DNA of 64,000 bases from Cristatella mucedo. Lineage: Eukaryota; Bryozoa; Phylactolaemata; Cristatellidae. Position 1 is the stretch's first letter; the number at the start of each line of letters is the position of its first letter. The notes below the pieces were generated by a model. That model searched no databases. It worked only from the letters and a program-made list of their open reading frames with translations, and was not told the DNA's origin. Positions 1 to 12,096 of the stretch are shown in pieces. The position numbers and the translations under genes were made by a program. The stretch covers positions 3,372,501 to 3,436,500 of the forward strand of contig WPIO01000038.1 of the NCBI GenBank assembly GCA_009760855.2, in the 5' to 3' direction.

Positions 1-1789
1 GTACGAAACGGGCGGATGCTTCCTTCGCGATCCATTCAGGCCGAGCTGTGTCTTGTGCCTTTTTGTGATATACTTGGATATTTTCATTGTTGATATTTGT
101 CACATTCAATTAAGCAATACGCAGTGGAGAGACTTTACTTGTGCTCCAAGAGTCATCTGCACCATTTCGATGGCTCAATGTTTGTGGCGCCTCAATACGA
201 TTGCACTCTTGACGACTACGTTCCTCATCAACGATACTAAGAGACAGCAGCGCGAGCGTCCTTCTGTTAAAACTCAACTCGAGTATCAGAAGTACGATCT
301 CTGAGAATCTGCATTTTTTTAAACTTACCATCGAGACGTCGGTGCGTGGCACTACGCACTCGCTCGACAGTGGCTCCAAAGATTCGGCTTTTTGTGGACT
401 ACTTCCTACCCAACCAAAGTCGCAGCAGAATTTATCCTGGATACAATTTAGTTTTCTAATGATATGTATTGCTTCCTGCTTGTCGAGCTTTGCTCATGCA
501 CAGAATCCGCGAATGCCTTCCCCAAGTGCTTCACCCAGAGGGGTGGCTGCAATTACCTAAAAGAAGCATCATCCGTCACCTCCCCAATATTTTTTTGTTA
601 TGATTAGGGAGTTCTTAAACAAAAAATGTACCGTGGAATGCATAATATCTTCACAGGTTTCTGTGACTAGCTGATTCATCGTGTGTCACGTGCAAATCCG
701 GGCATCAGAGAAAAAAGGACGCAAGTTGTGGCCTGATTGCTGCTTGATTGTGTAACGTGACTAGGTTGCAAGTTGAATTTTCAAAGTCGCGAGAGGTTTT
801 ATTTTCTTTAGAGTGTCGAATGATCGTTTTTGAAAACTGGTAGCAATCTTTATTTTCAGGCGGAAGACTATTACTAAGCTGTATAAATATATAGCTAGCA
901 CCTCGGTTGTTATATTTAGACTACGTCATAATGCAACTCTGCTGAGACGTGGTCGTTTCACGATGTCTCCGTCTAATGAAGTACTTTGAAAAATGAGACC
1001 GGCAGAAGTAGCCAGCTTCTTTACTCGCACCTTTACTCAAGTGCACATTTGTGTACCCCAGCTCTGCTTCTAGGAGCAATGACTTTTTCTTGAATAGCTT
1101 GGACTAAAATAGAATTCTCATTCCGACGGATTTTTGTTGGAGATTGATAGTTCAGCAGGTGAAAGTGTTAGAGTTCTCGATCTCACATTTTTTGCCCGAA
1201 AGTCGTGCCCCCTCACCTCAAGGGCAAGGACAGCTGCTATTTTGAATATTGAGGTGCTGACTCCGTGACTGAGATCGTCGATTCATGCGCCGAGGCACAT
1301 ATGAATTGTCTGGATAGCAATTCCGTTCTCTAGTTGCACCATTCAAAGGAATAATATTTACTTATATTATGGCAGATTTGGTAAGTGAGTTGCCTTTCGC
1401 GACCTCAGTCAAGAGGTCGTCAAAGCACGGCAGTAACGAAGAACACTAATAGCGCTAGATAACAGGTTGATCCACAGCGTGGAAAAGTATATTCGACCCA
1501 TATGGTTCAGGCTGACAGGCGTTTAGCAGTGGGCGCAGCGTACACCAACTGCCGTGCGTCCCCATGGCTTGAACATAGCACGGCTCCAACCTCAAGGCGC
1601 CAATCCCTGGGTGCGAAACTGACAGCCAGCCACGAGGTGTCTGCTCGAGTGCTATCTAGGCCATTAAGTGTTGCATGATGGGCACCAAGTTGGTGCGACT
1701 TGGGTACCGCGATTAATAAATATCATTCATATTCTGGCTGATTTACCAAGCCGCCATTTCAATGCCGCTTCCCTCAAAATAAGAGCTAA
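1..1789. other. No gene recognised
   Basis: The stretch is moderately AT-rich with frequent stops in all frames. I see no conserved domain, tRNA or clear repeat. A short piece near 1385-1440 (GCGACCTC...GAGGTCGT) resembles the middle of the tRNA-derived SINEs found elsewhere, but it is too short to call. Confidence 0.5.
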
Positions 1790-3051
1790 CTGATGGCCCG
1801 CAAGAAGCAAATTTTGTCCATTGACTGATTCATATTTTCTTGTGGCTCATGAGCATGACCCGACACTCCAGACAAAATTCGCACACTTGATCAAATATTC
1901 TCCAACAATTGCATGCTATCATCTGTTATCAGCAAACTATGCACATCTAGCCACATGCGGATCTCGTTCGGTCGGTAGTTTCTGCCCTCCTCCGTAAACA
2001 GAACCTTTTTGAATCGCGAAACCTTAAGACTCTTGACATTGAGGCTATTCACACCAAAATATCCTCGCAGCCCTTGCTGCTAATCAATCCTTCTTGCAAC
2101 CTTTCCTCGCTGGTTTAGTGTCACGATTCGACACTGGCTTCCATGCTGGATGAGTTTGCTCGTCTGACTAGGCATACTGTGTGCCCTTACTCGGATAACC
2201 TATCGGTAACCGAACACATTAAACTAGTTAGGTCTACCAAGCGCAAGCTTGAACAAAAAAGGTGATTGTTAATGGCTGTCCATCGACAAGCATACGTGGA
2301 CTGCTGTAGGTTATGCCAATTTATCTTAACACTCTCTTCTATCTTAAACATTGTCGAATTTCATACACCCGATCCAAACATTTTGATGTCACCCATCAAC
2401 CATCTACTTAACCGCTTTCAGGATTGCACATAACCTAGTAGCCATTTTGGCGATCTAGCAGATGATGGCTTCTCTGGCTTCTTTATCACAAAGAGAGAAA
2501 ACGTCAGACAGTCCATCCTAAATTAACAGCATTCCCATAGCACCTTTCTATTAGTAGCATCCCTTCATGACTCCTCTCGCTCATTAATTTGCAGCGCCTT
2601 TAAGCCTAGGCCCCTAGTCTAAGAAGACTGCAAGCCCTCAAGAGACCCTATTTTTTAATATCCTATTTTGCGATGCCTAGACAAGCTGCTGTCGGGCATA
2701 GCTAAAATAATAAACTCTTCCTTAGCCTCAGGGGTCATGCCTTCGCTTTTCAAAACACTGTAGTTAAGACAGTCATTGCTTGCGCAATACTATAACTGGA
2801 GAACTTAATCAACTTCCACACAGTCTCCCTACTCTCGTACTTATCGGAAAAACTAGAGCGTGTGGCGGTAGACCAGCTAAACCTTTATATTTAAACTTAG
2901 ATTCTAGCCAGTAATCTCTGGTCATGTTCTACAGCTAGTCAAAACACAGTCATCATTACTTCGGGTGTGCAACAAATTGTTAAGTAATGCAGACTCACTT
3001 AACGTCTCGTTACTTCTTTTGCTTGATCTTTAGGCAGCGTTTGATACCAAC
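1790..3051 (+). mobile_element. Degenerate L2/CR1-like LINE, endonuclease to RT part
   Basis: Broken translation around 1815 reads LTDSYFLVAHEHDPT, matching LTDSLSLVAHVHGPI of the better-preserved LINE at 49.6-52.4 kb. Near 2390 a segment parallels its MLMSTINHLLNRF linker, and near 3030 the start of the RT motif DLSAAFDT is visible. Many stops and frameshifts make this an old, dead copy. It is split by the hAT-like element at 3060 and resumes at 3422. Confidence 0.65.
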
Positions 3052-3059
3052 TAGTGTAC

Positions 3060-3413
3060 CAGGGATCGGCAGACTTTTCAGACAATTAGGCCATTTCAGG
3101 AAGTCATGAAAGCACACTAGGGCAAAAGAAACCACGCCCACTCTGAGTGGGCGTGGCGAGACCAATGAACGAATTGTCACAAAAGATCCACAGACGTGCA
3201 CGGCAGTTAAAGAGTTAGAAGCATATCATCCCTCCCCGGTCAGGCGATTCTGTTTCAAGTTCTACAGATAAACTCGAGACACAACTTGAGCTGCAACAGC
3301 AGTAAAGAACCGGAAGAAAACCGAGACAACTCAATTAGGCCGGATCCATCGATAAATGACTATGGGGCCACTAGGCCGGATGTGGCCTAAAGGCCGGAGT
3401 TTTCCGACCTCTG
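3060..3413. mobile_element. Non-autonomous hAT-like element (354 bp)
   Basis: The left end starts CAGGGATCGGCAGACT. The reverse complement of the right end starts CAGAGGTCGGAAAACT. Both resemble the CAGNGGTCGGCAAACT-type ends typical of hAT transposons. The flanking octamers are TAGTGTAC (3052-3059) and TATTATAC (3414-3421), matching at 6 of 8 positions as expected of a decayed hAT 8-bp target duplication. It splits an older LINE whose RT sequence resumes on the far side. There is no transposase inside. A second copy of its right part lies at 61735-61976. Confidence 0.7.
3132..3156. repeat. Near-perfect palindrome inside the hAT-like element
   Basis: Twelve-base arms CCACGCCCACTC and GAGTGGGCGTGG are separated by a single T. 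The palindrome would form a tight hairpin in single-stranded DNA or RNA. No function can be assigned. Confidence 0.85.
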
Positions 3414-3421
3414 TATTATAC

Positions 3422-3835
3422 CAATGTTTGATATCCTATTGACGACCAAACCTTCTCGAACGCCTCTCATCTCACCTGAGCATTTCTGGCATGGCACTGC
3501 AATGGTTTAGGTCCTATCTCAGTTGGAAAACCCAGTCCACAACATTAATACCAACGAATAATAATCATCTGAAGAATCGCTAAAGTACGCGACTCCCTAT
3601 GGTTCTATGTTGGGTTAACTTCTTTTCGCACATTATGCTTTCCCTTTGGCAGACATCGTTGCTAAGAACAACTTTGGCCTTCACTTCTATCCAAACGAAA
3701 AAGCCGTACCTGTGTTTTGATCCCTCCCAGCCTTCAAACATTTCTATTTCTATAGACTCTTTTCTTGCTCCGTGCATTGAGAGAGATTAAGTTCTCTGAG
3801 GGCGCTTAATCAAGTGAATTATTATTATTATTATT
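3422..3835 (+). mobile_element. Degenerate LINE, RT part and 3' tail
   Basis: This continues the LINE interrupted at 3052. Broken RT translation parallels LSSRLGITGTALQWFRSYLS of the 50-kb copy. The copy ends with AGAGATTAAGTTCTCTGAGG, GCGCTTAATCAAGTG and an (ATT)n tract, the family's standard 3' end. The sequence between the RT and the tail is largely deleted. Confidence 0.6.
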
Positions 3836-4039
3836 TCTGAAATCTGCACTTTAACGGTAGCTAAAATTCTCAAATTTTACGACGGTAAAAAAATTACTAT
3901 AAACTAGCGAACCTAAACTGACAAAAAATTAGAAAACCGTTCCTTTAACGCTCAAAATCGGCTTTGCTCCCAAGCTTCCTGCTGCATCTGAGTGAAATGT
4001 GAGTGCTCCGCCCTAAAGTGATCATTGTTTTGATGACAG

Positions 4040-4516
4040 CATCCGCTCTATAGTCAAGTCTGCCTATTTTCGGCTACGCAAAATTTCACTGATCATGGTC
4101 TTCTTAGACGGGGAAACCGTGTAGAAGTTAGACCATACATTTGCGAAATTAAGCTTCGACTTCTGTAACTCATCGTTTGCTGGTCTAGCGGCCTGTGCAA
4201 TGAAGCGCTTAAAGTTGGTGCAGAATTCTGCAGCTATGCTTGTCTGTCGTAAGAGTTTCATGTGATGCCCTTTGGCACCACTTACTTGCCAAGCTGCACT
4301 GCACCTAAATCAAGGAGCGCATTGACTTCAAGGTTCTGTTACTCACTTTTAAGCCTCTTCAATTTTTTGTTGCTGATTACCTATCAGAGCCACTTTTCAA
4401 TCGGGCTCGACCTAGTACCACCCGCTACCTTCCGTTCGGAGCTGCGTCTCGAATCCTTTAGAGACCAAGCATTTAATTCTAACGCAGATAAAGCCCAGCG
4501 GCTTATTCCTGACTGA
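4040..4516 (+). mobile_element. LINE fragment, C-terminal coding region
   Basis: The degenerate reading parallels the C-terminal segment of the local LINE (VHAFVTSRLDF...LQLVQNSAARLVCR...HWLPV), as seen intact at 58.9-59.4 kb. It lacks the 3' UTR and tail. Confidence 0.55.
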
Positions 4517-4529
4517 CGTCACAATATAA

Positions 4530-4685
4530 TACATAATAAATAAATAATTCATTGGTGTTGCGTCCTAAGAGAAACTTATCTATTCGGGGGCTTCGCATAT
4601 GCTGCGGGGCTCGATCCACGACTTTGGAAAGACCTTGGTCGGGGCGAGCATCTTAACCACTGGGCCAAACCAGCACAGCACCACC
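4530..4685 (-). mobile_element. SINE family B (tRNA head, LINE-like tail)
   Basis: On the minus strand the copy reads TGGTTTGGCCCAGTGGTTAA (tRNA A-box region), then CGTGGATCGAGCCCCG (B-box-like), and then GCATATGCGAAGC...AGTTTCTCTTAGG...AATGAATTATT, a tail shared with the LINEs. Confidence 0.7.
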
Positions 4686-4911
4686 TGAGTGGTCAAAATT
4701 CAAAAAGAAGCCACAAATGCACCGCATTTCTCACAGCATCCACTGGATGCTTTTTGTGCTAATGCTTGCTGACGCCGTTCGCGTTATCATTCACACCTAT
4801 GGACGTGTCCATTAGAGCATGTGTGCATTATCTATATAGAGAACTAGTTCTCTGCGGGTGCTATGCAAATATCTTTGCATTATTACTGATTTCCAGCAGA
4901 CATCATAATGC

Positions 4912-5085
4912 ATAAAAAATAATTCATTTGTATAGCGCCTTAAGAGAACTGAATCTCTATCCAGGCGCTTCACGTATCACATGGCTTGAGCCCACGACCT
5001 CGGTACTCAAAGTTGATCACCTTGAGCAAGATCGTCAAAGGTAACCTTAACGCCTGGGCTACAGCAGGATGGCATATTCTATAGA
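4912..5085 (-). mobile_element. SINE family B
   Basis: Same architecture as the copy at 4530: AAAATAATTCATTTGTATAGCG at the plus-strand left, ATGGCTTGAGCCCACGACCT in the middle and GGCCCAGGCGTTAAGG-like head at the right, all in reverse. This is a second, independent insertion. Confidence 0.65.
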
Positions 5086-5402
5086 GGCCTTACCCAACTT
5101 TAAATAAAACTTTCACGTAGTAAGCATTCGCTCTTTTCTTGATAGCTTGTCTATTCACTTTTCAAAATAGACCTGCTGGTTCAAGCAATCGCTTGATTCC
5201 TTTTAAATGAACTTCTACTATTCCTATTCTGCTACTCTGACAAGACAAAAACTAAAATGTTTGTTTAAGGTACATGCACTGTTAAACATCTATTGATACC
5301 ATTCTATTATGTTCTTTCCGCCTAATCCTCACTAATTTGGGTAGTGGCAAAATGCATGCTTTAACTCTGAACCTGATATCTACATTTAGCAAACAGCGAA
5401 AC

Positions 5403-5590
5403 AGAGCCGTAATGGCTCAGTAGGTAAGGCGGTTGCTTTTCACGACCTCGGCCCCGAGGTCGTGGGTTCGAATCCTGTGGTGGGCGATCCTTATCGCCCC
5501 TGCAAGCGGTGGTGATAGCCGCCAAGGCTCTTCTGTCACTATAAAAAATAGGCTGTTGAATCAGCAAGTATTTATTTATTTATTCACAAT
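5403..5590 (+). mobile_element. SINE family A (best copy)
   Basis: The head TGGCTCAGTAGGTAAGG matches a tRNA A box and GGGTTCGAATCC is a perfect B box. The unrelated body carries GGGCGATCC...ATCGCC...CTTCTGTCACTATA and ends in a TATTTATTTATT tail. It is a pol III-type retroposon, not a functional tRNA, because no acceptor stem can be formed. Confidence 0.8.
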
Positions 5591-6250
5591 ACCTTATCTT
5601 GATCACAGACAAAAAACTAGCTGTTCGCTATTTTTTAGGCACGGGGAATTGTAAAAACAGACTTTTTACCCAACGAAGAAAATTTCAAATCTCTTCACTA
5701 GTGTTAAGACATTTCTCCAGATCATCATCAGATGCTTAAAGATATGGATTACGAACGCAGTATTTCATAGTACATGGCTTAGATATTATAAAAAGCTCAT
5801 CTCAAGCGAAGTATTTGGGTCAGTTGCACTTGTGGCTTTGAATTATAGAGCTTCATACTATGTACGGCTGGGTCTATACACACTTGCCTCCACACAGCTG
5901 TGAAATGTGCTGGTCTATTTACATTGTAACAACTCATTCAATCAGCGTGCTGGCGTTCTCGATTGCTCCAGCACTGCGACCGTCGACATGCCTGCATGTG
6001 TCCTTGCAGTAACGACGGCTCGTAGGTCGCACTGCGAAGTTTCAGCTTCACCAGTACTCGCCACAAGCCTTTAGGGACTAGCCTACGTTGCTCTCGCTGG
6101 GTTTGTGGTGAAAGACGCGGGGATCAAGGCCAAGCTGATGTGTGTAAGCCATAAGCGTGCATCGGTGGAGCATCGTACTAGCCTTGGCGGTTGGGGCTAG
6201 ATTGCGAGGCTCGTCCGACCAGTGATTTGGTAATGCTGTCTATATAGCAT
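5591..6250. other. No gene recognised
   Basis: There is no conserved frame or clear repeat. The sequence between the SINE tail and the following LINE tail looks unique. Confidence 0.45.
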
Positions 6251-6340
6251 CTGCAGCAAATGTAAAGCACCTAGACAGAGATTTAGTTCGCTGAGGGCGC
6301 TTTATCACGTGCATTATTATTATTATTATAATTTTTTATT
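6251..6340 (+). mobile_element. 5'-truncated LINE tail
   Basis: GCAGCAAATGTAAAGC, AGAGATTTAGTTCGCTGAGG, GCGCTTTATCACGTGCATTA and (TTA)n form the LINE 3' terminus without any coding part. A second ATT-rich stretch follows at 6385-6425. Confidence 0.65.
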
Positions 6341-6429
6341 ATCTGTAACGTGCCTAAAATTCAGTTCTTTGAGAGCTATACAAATATATCACTACTATCA
6401 TTATTATTATTATTATTAATGTTATTAAC

Positions 6430-6507
6430 GTGATGTGTATAGAATTATTACACTAAAGCAAGTGAACAAATGCTCCGAACATACAGTTCAAACCTTTGGC
6501 TTCTCTC

Positions 6508-6539
<32 letters not shown>

Positions 6540-7524
6540 GAAAACTCTGCATCGCTCCCACTTGCTGATCTAAATATCCAGCTCCTGACCTGCAGATCGT
6601 TGCTGCTATCCTGAAGATCCGGGCTGCTGCCCGAGCCCCCGTGTGGTTTTGATCTGAATGAGCGAGAGCCGAGGCCGTTTAAGGGAGACTGCTGCCTGCA
6701 TCCGTCTCTCGCTTTATCTCGCTGTCTATCACCTCCACGCATGGAACGCCGGGCGAAGATAGATAGATTCTCGCGAGAAGATGAGAGTCTCTCTCGGGCT
6801 GTAGTGCCAACTTGTCGGCCAATGACAAAACCACATGCGCTTCGTTTGGCCTGGCTTGGTAAGCCGCCGCTTTAGGCGAAGGCGTTTACCTGCCTCAGCA
6901 GCGCCGGCAGGAAAGAGTCGAAGACAGCATGACAACCAGAACTAGTTGTGTCGAAGTGTGCGATTGGACAGTCGTCAACCCGGGATTTCAACTTCAGGAT
7001 ATTAAAGTGCTTTGTAAGAGATCTATTACTCTTAGGGCGACGTACATTTTATTTTTGTTCTAATTATTACTATTATTGTTGCAGTTGTCATTATAACTAG
7101 TATGCAGACCACCAAGTCCACCAGACGAACGGCATGGGTAAACGCAAGGGCCACACCAGACAGAGGTCTGGCGCCTGACCGGGCGAATACGATCGAGATC
7201 GAGACAAAGAGGCCCTCCCGTCATGACAGAGGGAGCAGTAACGAGGCGAAGCATTAGAGAGAGAGCTCTTTCCATCCGTCGTCACCCGTTTCTTTGAATC
7301 GGTCGTCTTTGTAACGCTCGTTCCAGCTGTCGCTGCCTTCACCACGGCTGAGAAGACGCAATAGACTCATTAGACGCTTCTCTGGATGAAAGAGGACGCA
7401 TGCGCGTAGAGCTCGACTAGAGCTTTAGGATCGTAGCGAGGATTCAAAAGCGGGACAGGCAGTCCTAATTTCGAAAGCACGATAGGAAAAACAGCGGATT
7501 CTGTAGCCTAGTGTGACCTAGTTA
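6430..7524. other. No gene recognised; short CT tract
   Basis: A (CT)n run lies at 6503-6538. The rest has no domain I recognise; the open frames here are short and lack splice or codon-use support. Confidence 0.45.
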
Positions 7525-7866
7525 CCTAGTGACCTTCCGGATGAGCTATGCTGACTGGGGAAGGGCCTTTCAGCTGCTACTCCTAGATCCTTAAGCAGCA
7601 TTTGGCTTCATTCACCACCGGAAAATTCTGGAGCGCCTCTCGACACGCCTAGGCACTACTGAAATTATGCTAGACTGGGTTTATGTTCGCATCCATGTAG
7701 ACACGAAAGAAATGTCCGAATGTAGATGCAAATGGCTGTTGCTCATCCGGGAGCCCTTAGGAAATGTGGGCTGCCTCTGAGTTCGGTCTAGGCAGCAGCC
7801 TTCTTTTTGCTATCTACGCTCTCATTCCAGCCAATGTCACGGCCGAACACAATGGCGACCTACACT
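7525..7866 (+). mobile_element. LINE family 2 fragment, reverse transcriptase
   Basis: Broken translation reads ...FQLLLLDP*AAFGFIHH..ILERLSTRLG...LDW, the RT core pattern LLDLSAAFDTIDH..LLERL...G. Stops are frequent. It ends directly against a SINE A copy. Confidence 0.6.
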
Positions 7867-7867
7867 T

Positions 7868-8060
7868 GGTGAGCCGCGATGGCACACCTTAGGTAAGGCG
7901 GTTGCTGTTCACGACCTTTTTCCCGAGGTCACGTGAGTTCGAATCCTGCGGTAGGCGATCCTTTATCGCCTCCGCAAGCGGTGTTGATTGCCGTAAAAGC
8001 TCTTCTGTCGCTATACAAATGAGGCTGTTAAATCAGCTAGTATATTTATTTACACACTTC
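7868..8060 (+). mobile_element. SINE family A
   Basis: It has the GAGCCGCGATGGC head, AGGTAAGGCGGTTGC, a B-box-like GAGTTCGAATCC, the GGCGATCC...ATCGCC body, CTTCTGTCGCTATACAAATG and a TATTTATTTA tail. It is about as complete as the 5403 copy but diverged in the head. Confidence 0.75.
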
Positions 8061-8329
8061 TATCCAGATGGTACGCAGTTGTAGCAACGCTTTGATTCCT
8101 TTCAGCCTTCTAGAAAGTCTAGCTTTCTCAACTCCCTTGCTATGATTTTGGTTGACAATAGTACTTGGACGGTGGCAATCTTTTGTTATATAAAATTAGT
8201 ATGAATCCAACTTAATAGCTATAGGAAACCGTAAGAGTGAGTCGGAAATAGGGAAAATATTACTGCTCACAAGCGGCTCAGCTGGCATTTTCCCGTTGCA
8301 TTTGCACGAAATCTGTGTGGTATGGTTAA

Positions 8330-9115
8330 AAGTGACCTTTTTTCTAGACGAACACCTCAGCGCTACTGTCGAGTCTGCACTTAAACAGCTACGTAGCTTA
8401 GCAAAATCTCGGCCCTGCACAAAATCTGAAACCATATCTAAGGTTGGCCCGCGCATTTGAGGCATGGCGTCTAGACTTTTGCAGCTCACTGTTAGCGGCC
8501 ATTCTGGCCTGTGCAGTTAGGTGCTTCTAGTAAGTGCACAACTTTGCAGCCTTGGACTTGTCTGTCGTGAACGTTGCCATTGCCACGTATCAGCCCCTTT
8601 TCGCTGACGTCGGCACTGACTCCCATAAAGAAGTGTCGACTTCATGGTGTTTTGGTCACTCACACTTGTAGGCGGCTCCCTTCATTCTCTCTCGCTCCAG
8701 CTCACCTATCAGAACTACTCCCTAATCAGGCCCCGAAAAGCCATCTTTCAACGTGCTGCTTTGACTCCAATCGCATAGCCCAAAACTAACCTCAGATCCT
8801 TTGGATACCATGCGCCTTTAGTAAATATACTCTTAAAGCCTGAAACTAACCCCCCCCCCTGGCGTCACGACGTTCCTGACTTGACAAGAAATAAAGACAA
8901 AAAACACACTTGTTCCTCACAGCATCTGTTAGTCCTTATGATGTATCCCTGTTTGCTTTTCTGGGCTCTAAACTCGCATTTTACTGCTAGCCATATTTCT
9001 CATGTTGACACTGTGCATGCCACAACTAACCTAATTGCCGTGCCCTTATTGCAGGATATTTAAAGTATCTGGAAAGATATTCAGTTATCTGAGGGTGCTA
9101 CACGAATGTATAATT
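8330..9115 (+). mobile_element. Degenerate LINE, C-terminal region and 3' tail
   Basis: The sequence parallels the C-terminal LINE segment (VESAL...CRERC..HYQP..ADVGTDSHKEVDFMVF). It ends with TGAGGGTGCTACACGAATGT followed by ATTATCATTATC. It is heavily mutated. Confidence 0.55.
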
Positions 9116-9124
9116 ATCATTATC

Positions 9125-9955
9125 TTGCATAACTCTGGTCATGTCAGCCAGCAACCTGGTTCCTTTCTTTATCAGTTTATCCTGAGTCTCTAGGAGAATT
9201 TAATCAGGCCCTCAGGAATGGCCAACATTTTCATTCCTACGACAACCGGCTGCTTTTGTCGTTCAAACCATCGGAGTCTTTTGCAGTGACTGATGAATGA
9301 ACTCTTTCCTTTCAAACTTTCGATCGTGGACTTTGGCCAATTTCTGTAACCTTACAACGATGAAAACAGAACTCCTATTCATAGGCTACGCTAAGCTTGC
9401 TGCTGGTCAAGGAATCTTTACCCTCTAATTAGTGATGATGTAGTGCGACCTAGACCATGTGCTCTTACTTTGTGTGTCCATTTTAATAGCGGCTTACATT
9501 TTGAAAGTTTCATTAAGAAGACTGCCTTAACTGCTAGCCATCACGTCATATCCTGTTTTAATATTAGGGATAATCTACCACCGTGGGTAGCTGAAATCTA
9601 ACAAGCTCTCTGGTTCTGTCAAGGCTAAACTACAGGAACTCCGCTTCAGCAGATCGACCTCAAGGTTCAGTCACACTTTTAGGTCTTCTCACTCTCTGGT
9701 TCCAGCCTACCTATCATATCTACTGCCACATCTGTTTATCACAGTATTATTCGTCCTCTGTGTGCTTCAGTGTACATATATTTTGCCAGCAACCACTAAC
9801 CATGGTTTACATTTGACACTGTGCACTTCACCTCTAACCATGTCATGTTTGACGACATTTTGCATGTTACCACTAATCATTTGATAATGCTTGCATATGC
9901 CAAGTGCCTAGAAGGAGATTAAGTTCTCTGGGGTGATGTACAAATCTATTATTAC
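9125..9955 (+). mobile_element. Degenerate LINE, apparently mosaic
   Basis: The 5' portion reads [10 protein letters not shown], as in LINE family 2 (see 41.8-43.3 kb). The 3' portion carries the family 1 style 3' UTR ending in GCCTAGAAGGAGATTAAGTT and CTATTATTACG. It is either a mosaic of two copies or an intermediate family; I cannot tell which. Confidence 0.45.
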
Positions 9956-10019
9956 GAATATGGCTGCAACGCTATTCAAAAAATACTAGAGGCTATAATG
10001 ATAATAACAATACTAATAT

Positions 10020-10115
10020 AATTAGAGAGCGAACTCAGAGAACTGAATCTCCTTTCTAGGCACTTGACATATGCTGTATAGAAGGCATAAAATAAATTAT
10101 TAGTGGTAACATCTG
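10020..10115 (-). mobile_element. LINE tail fragment
   Basis: CTCAGAGAACTGAATCTCC and TTTCTAGGCACTTGACATA are the reverse complement of the LINE 3' end, followed by about 35 bp of 3' UTR. Confidence 0.55.
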
Positions 10116-10159
10116 CAAGCAGGTTTGCATATGGGTCTAATTTGCTGAAGGAGCTTCCT

Positions 10160-10520
10160 TTTGATGAATGGCTACAGATCTCATTATTACTCTGACCCAT
10201 ATTACTCTGACCCCTCTCAGCTTGGTCTCATCCTACCGAGCAGAGCTGCTGCACCAGTTTCAGCCCCTTGTGCTCTAAGGCTCTCTGTGAACAATGTGTT
10301 ATTCTGTGTTCGCAAGCTCACAGACCATTGGCGACGGAAGCATTTGCTCTGCAGGTCCTAGACTGTGGACATCGCCTCCAAAGTTCTCACGCAGCCATAA
10401 GTATTCTCCTGCTGCTGACTGTGGTACATTATTTCTAGCCGTCCTGAGCTGCTACTTCCATGCTTCTCACTGTTACGACCGCCCTACTGACTCAGCTATG
10501 CGTCTCAGTTTCTCTTTGTC
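10160..10520 (+). mobile_element. LINE family 2 C-terminal fragment
   Basis: Readable segments PRLWTSPPKFSRSHKYSPAA and SRAAAPVSAPCALRLSV parallel GPRLWNSLPKFLRNDNYSPA and HQFQPVCALRS of the minus-strand copy near 42.0-42.25 kb. The piece has frameshifts and no tail. Confidence 0.6.
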
Positions 10521-10526
10521 ATAATA

Positions 10527-12055
10527 ATAATAATTCCTTTTTTATAGCGTCCTTAGAGAACTAAGTCTCTCTCTAGGCACTTTACATTCACTGCAAAGAA
10601 AACCCGACCGAATGGTTAGTAGTAACATGCTCAATAAACAGTAACAATGATTTAGTTAGGGTTGACATGCACAGGTTCAGTATGCAAATATGGTAAGTGG
10701 CAGCATGCACAGTGTCAGCACGCATAAGCACATAAATAACGGGTCACCGGAATCAACTAAATGCTGTGATAATAAGATGCGCTTTTAGTTTCTTTTTAAA
10801 TGTACCTAAGTCAGCAGATATCGTCACTGAAGTCGGGAGTGAGTTCCAGGCTTTGGGAGCATACGGACTAAAGACATGGTCTCAAAAGATTTTGAGATTT
10901 GTACAAGGTGTAGGTAAACATTTAGATTCAGGAAAGCTGGTGGGACGATACTTAGCCTGATGTGGAGTAGATCTGATAGATAGGCTGGAGCCAAAGAATG
11001 AAGGAAATTAAAATTGAGTGACAAAACATTGAAGTCGATGCGTTGCTTGACGGGGAGCCAGTGCAGGTCGGCGAGAAGTGGTCAAGGTGTGGCAGCTGCA
11101 ACGCTTGCGAGAGACAAGTCTAGCAGCAGCATTTTGTACCTGCTTCAAGTGCGTGAGTGTACAGGCCGGTAGACCAGCGACCAGTGAGTTACAGAAGTCA
11201 AGCCAGGATGTCACTAATTCATTGACCAATGTAGACGTGGTATCTCTGTCTTAATAAGCCTAAATTTTAGCATGCTATATAGCTGAAAGTAGGCTGACTT
11301 GACTGTGGACCTGATGTGGTTGTCTAATGAAAGGTCACATTGGAAAAGACACCTAGATTTTGTGCAGATTCAACATGGGATATTCTGGCAGATCCGATTT
11401 TAAGCGCTAGCCTTTCCTTTTAGCTTTTCTTTTTTAGAATTACACTTGGTATGCCTATAACTAGTAAGTTGGTCTCATTATGATTCAATTTAAGAAGGTT
11501 AGCTGCCATCCATTTTCGCATGTCATTTATACATGCAGCAAGGGAGTTTCAAAAATTTGACATGCTGTAGAGCTGGGAGGGATCAAAGCAAACGCACAAC
11601 TGAGTGTCATCTGCATTGAAGGGAAAGCCTAAATTGTCCTTGTCAATCACATCTACAAGAGAGATAGTATAAACCGTGAAAATATTGGCATCAAGCATAG
11701 ATCACTAAGGTACCTCATATTTCAGAGGCTCCTCGGATGATCTATGTGCATTCACATCAATACTCTGTAGTCTTCCACTAAGATAAGACTTTGGACCTTG
11801 GCTATGCAGTGCCAGTGATGCCCAGGCGAGACGAGAGGCGCTCATGAAGGACTTGGTGATCGATTGCATCGAAAGCTGACGAAAGATCGATAAAAACAAG
11901 CAGAGACACTCTACCTAAGTCTGCATTTCTAAGTAGGTTGATATACACCCGAACTAGTTCTTTGCTGCTTATGATCAGGCCTTTTGGCCACAGTATGCAC
12001 ATCGAAAGCCACTCAACCTTTGAATGAGCTTTCAAAACTCTCCAGCATAAAGCCC
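10527..12055 (-). mobile_element. Degenerate LINE family 1, RT to 3' end
   Basis: On the minus strand the order is RT (LLRNADLGRVSLLVFIDLSS at about 11.9 kb, YLSGRLQSIDVN at about 11.75 kb), C-terminal domain (MVNELVTSWLDFCNSLVAGL, 11.0-11.2 kb), 3' UTR and tail at about 10.53 kb. Several frameshifts and stops are present and the 5' half is missing. Confidence 0.75.
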
Positions 12056-12096
12056 ACTAACTCCTTATGACTTACCTGGGGAGGTGCACACCGAGA

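Noticed and set aside
5403-5475. Functional tRNA gene
   Set aside because: A and B boxes are good, but no acceptor or anticodon stem forms and the sequence continues into a body and tail shared by other copies, so it is a SINE.
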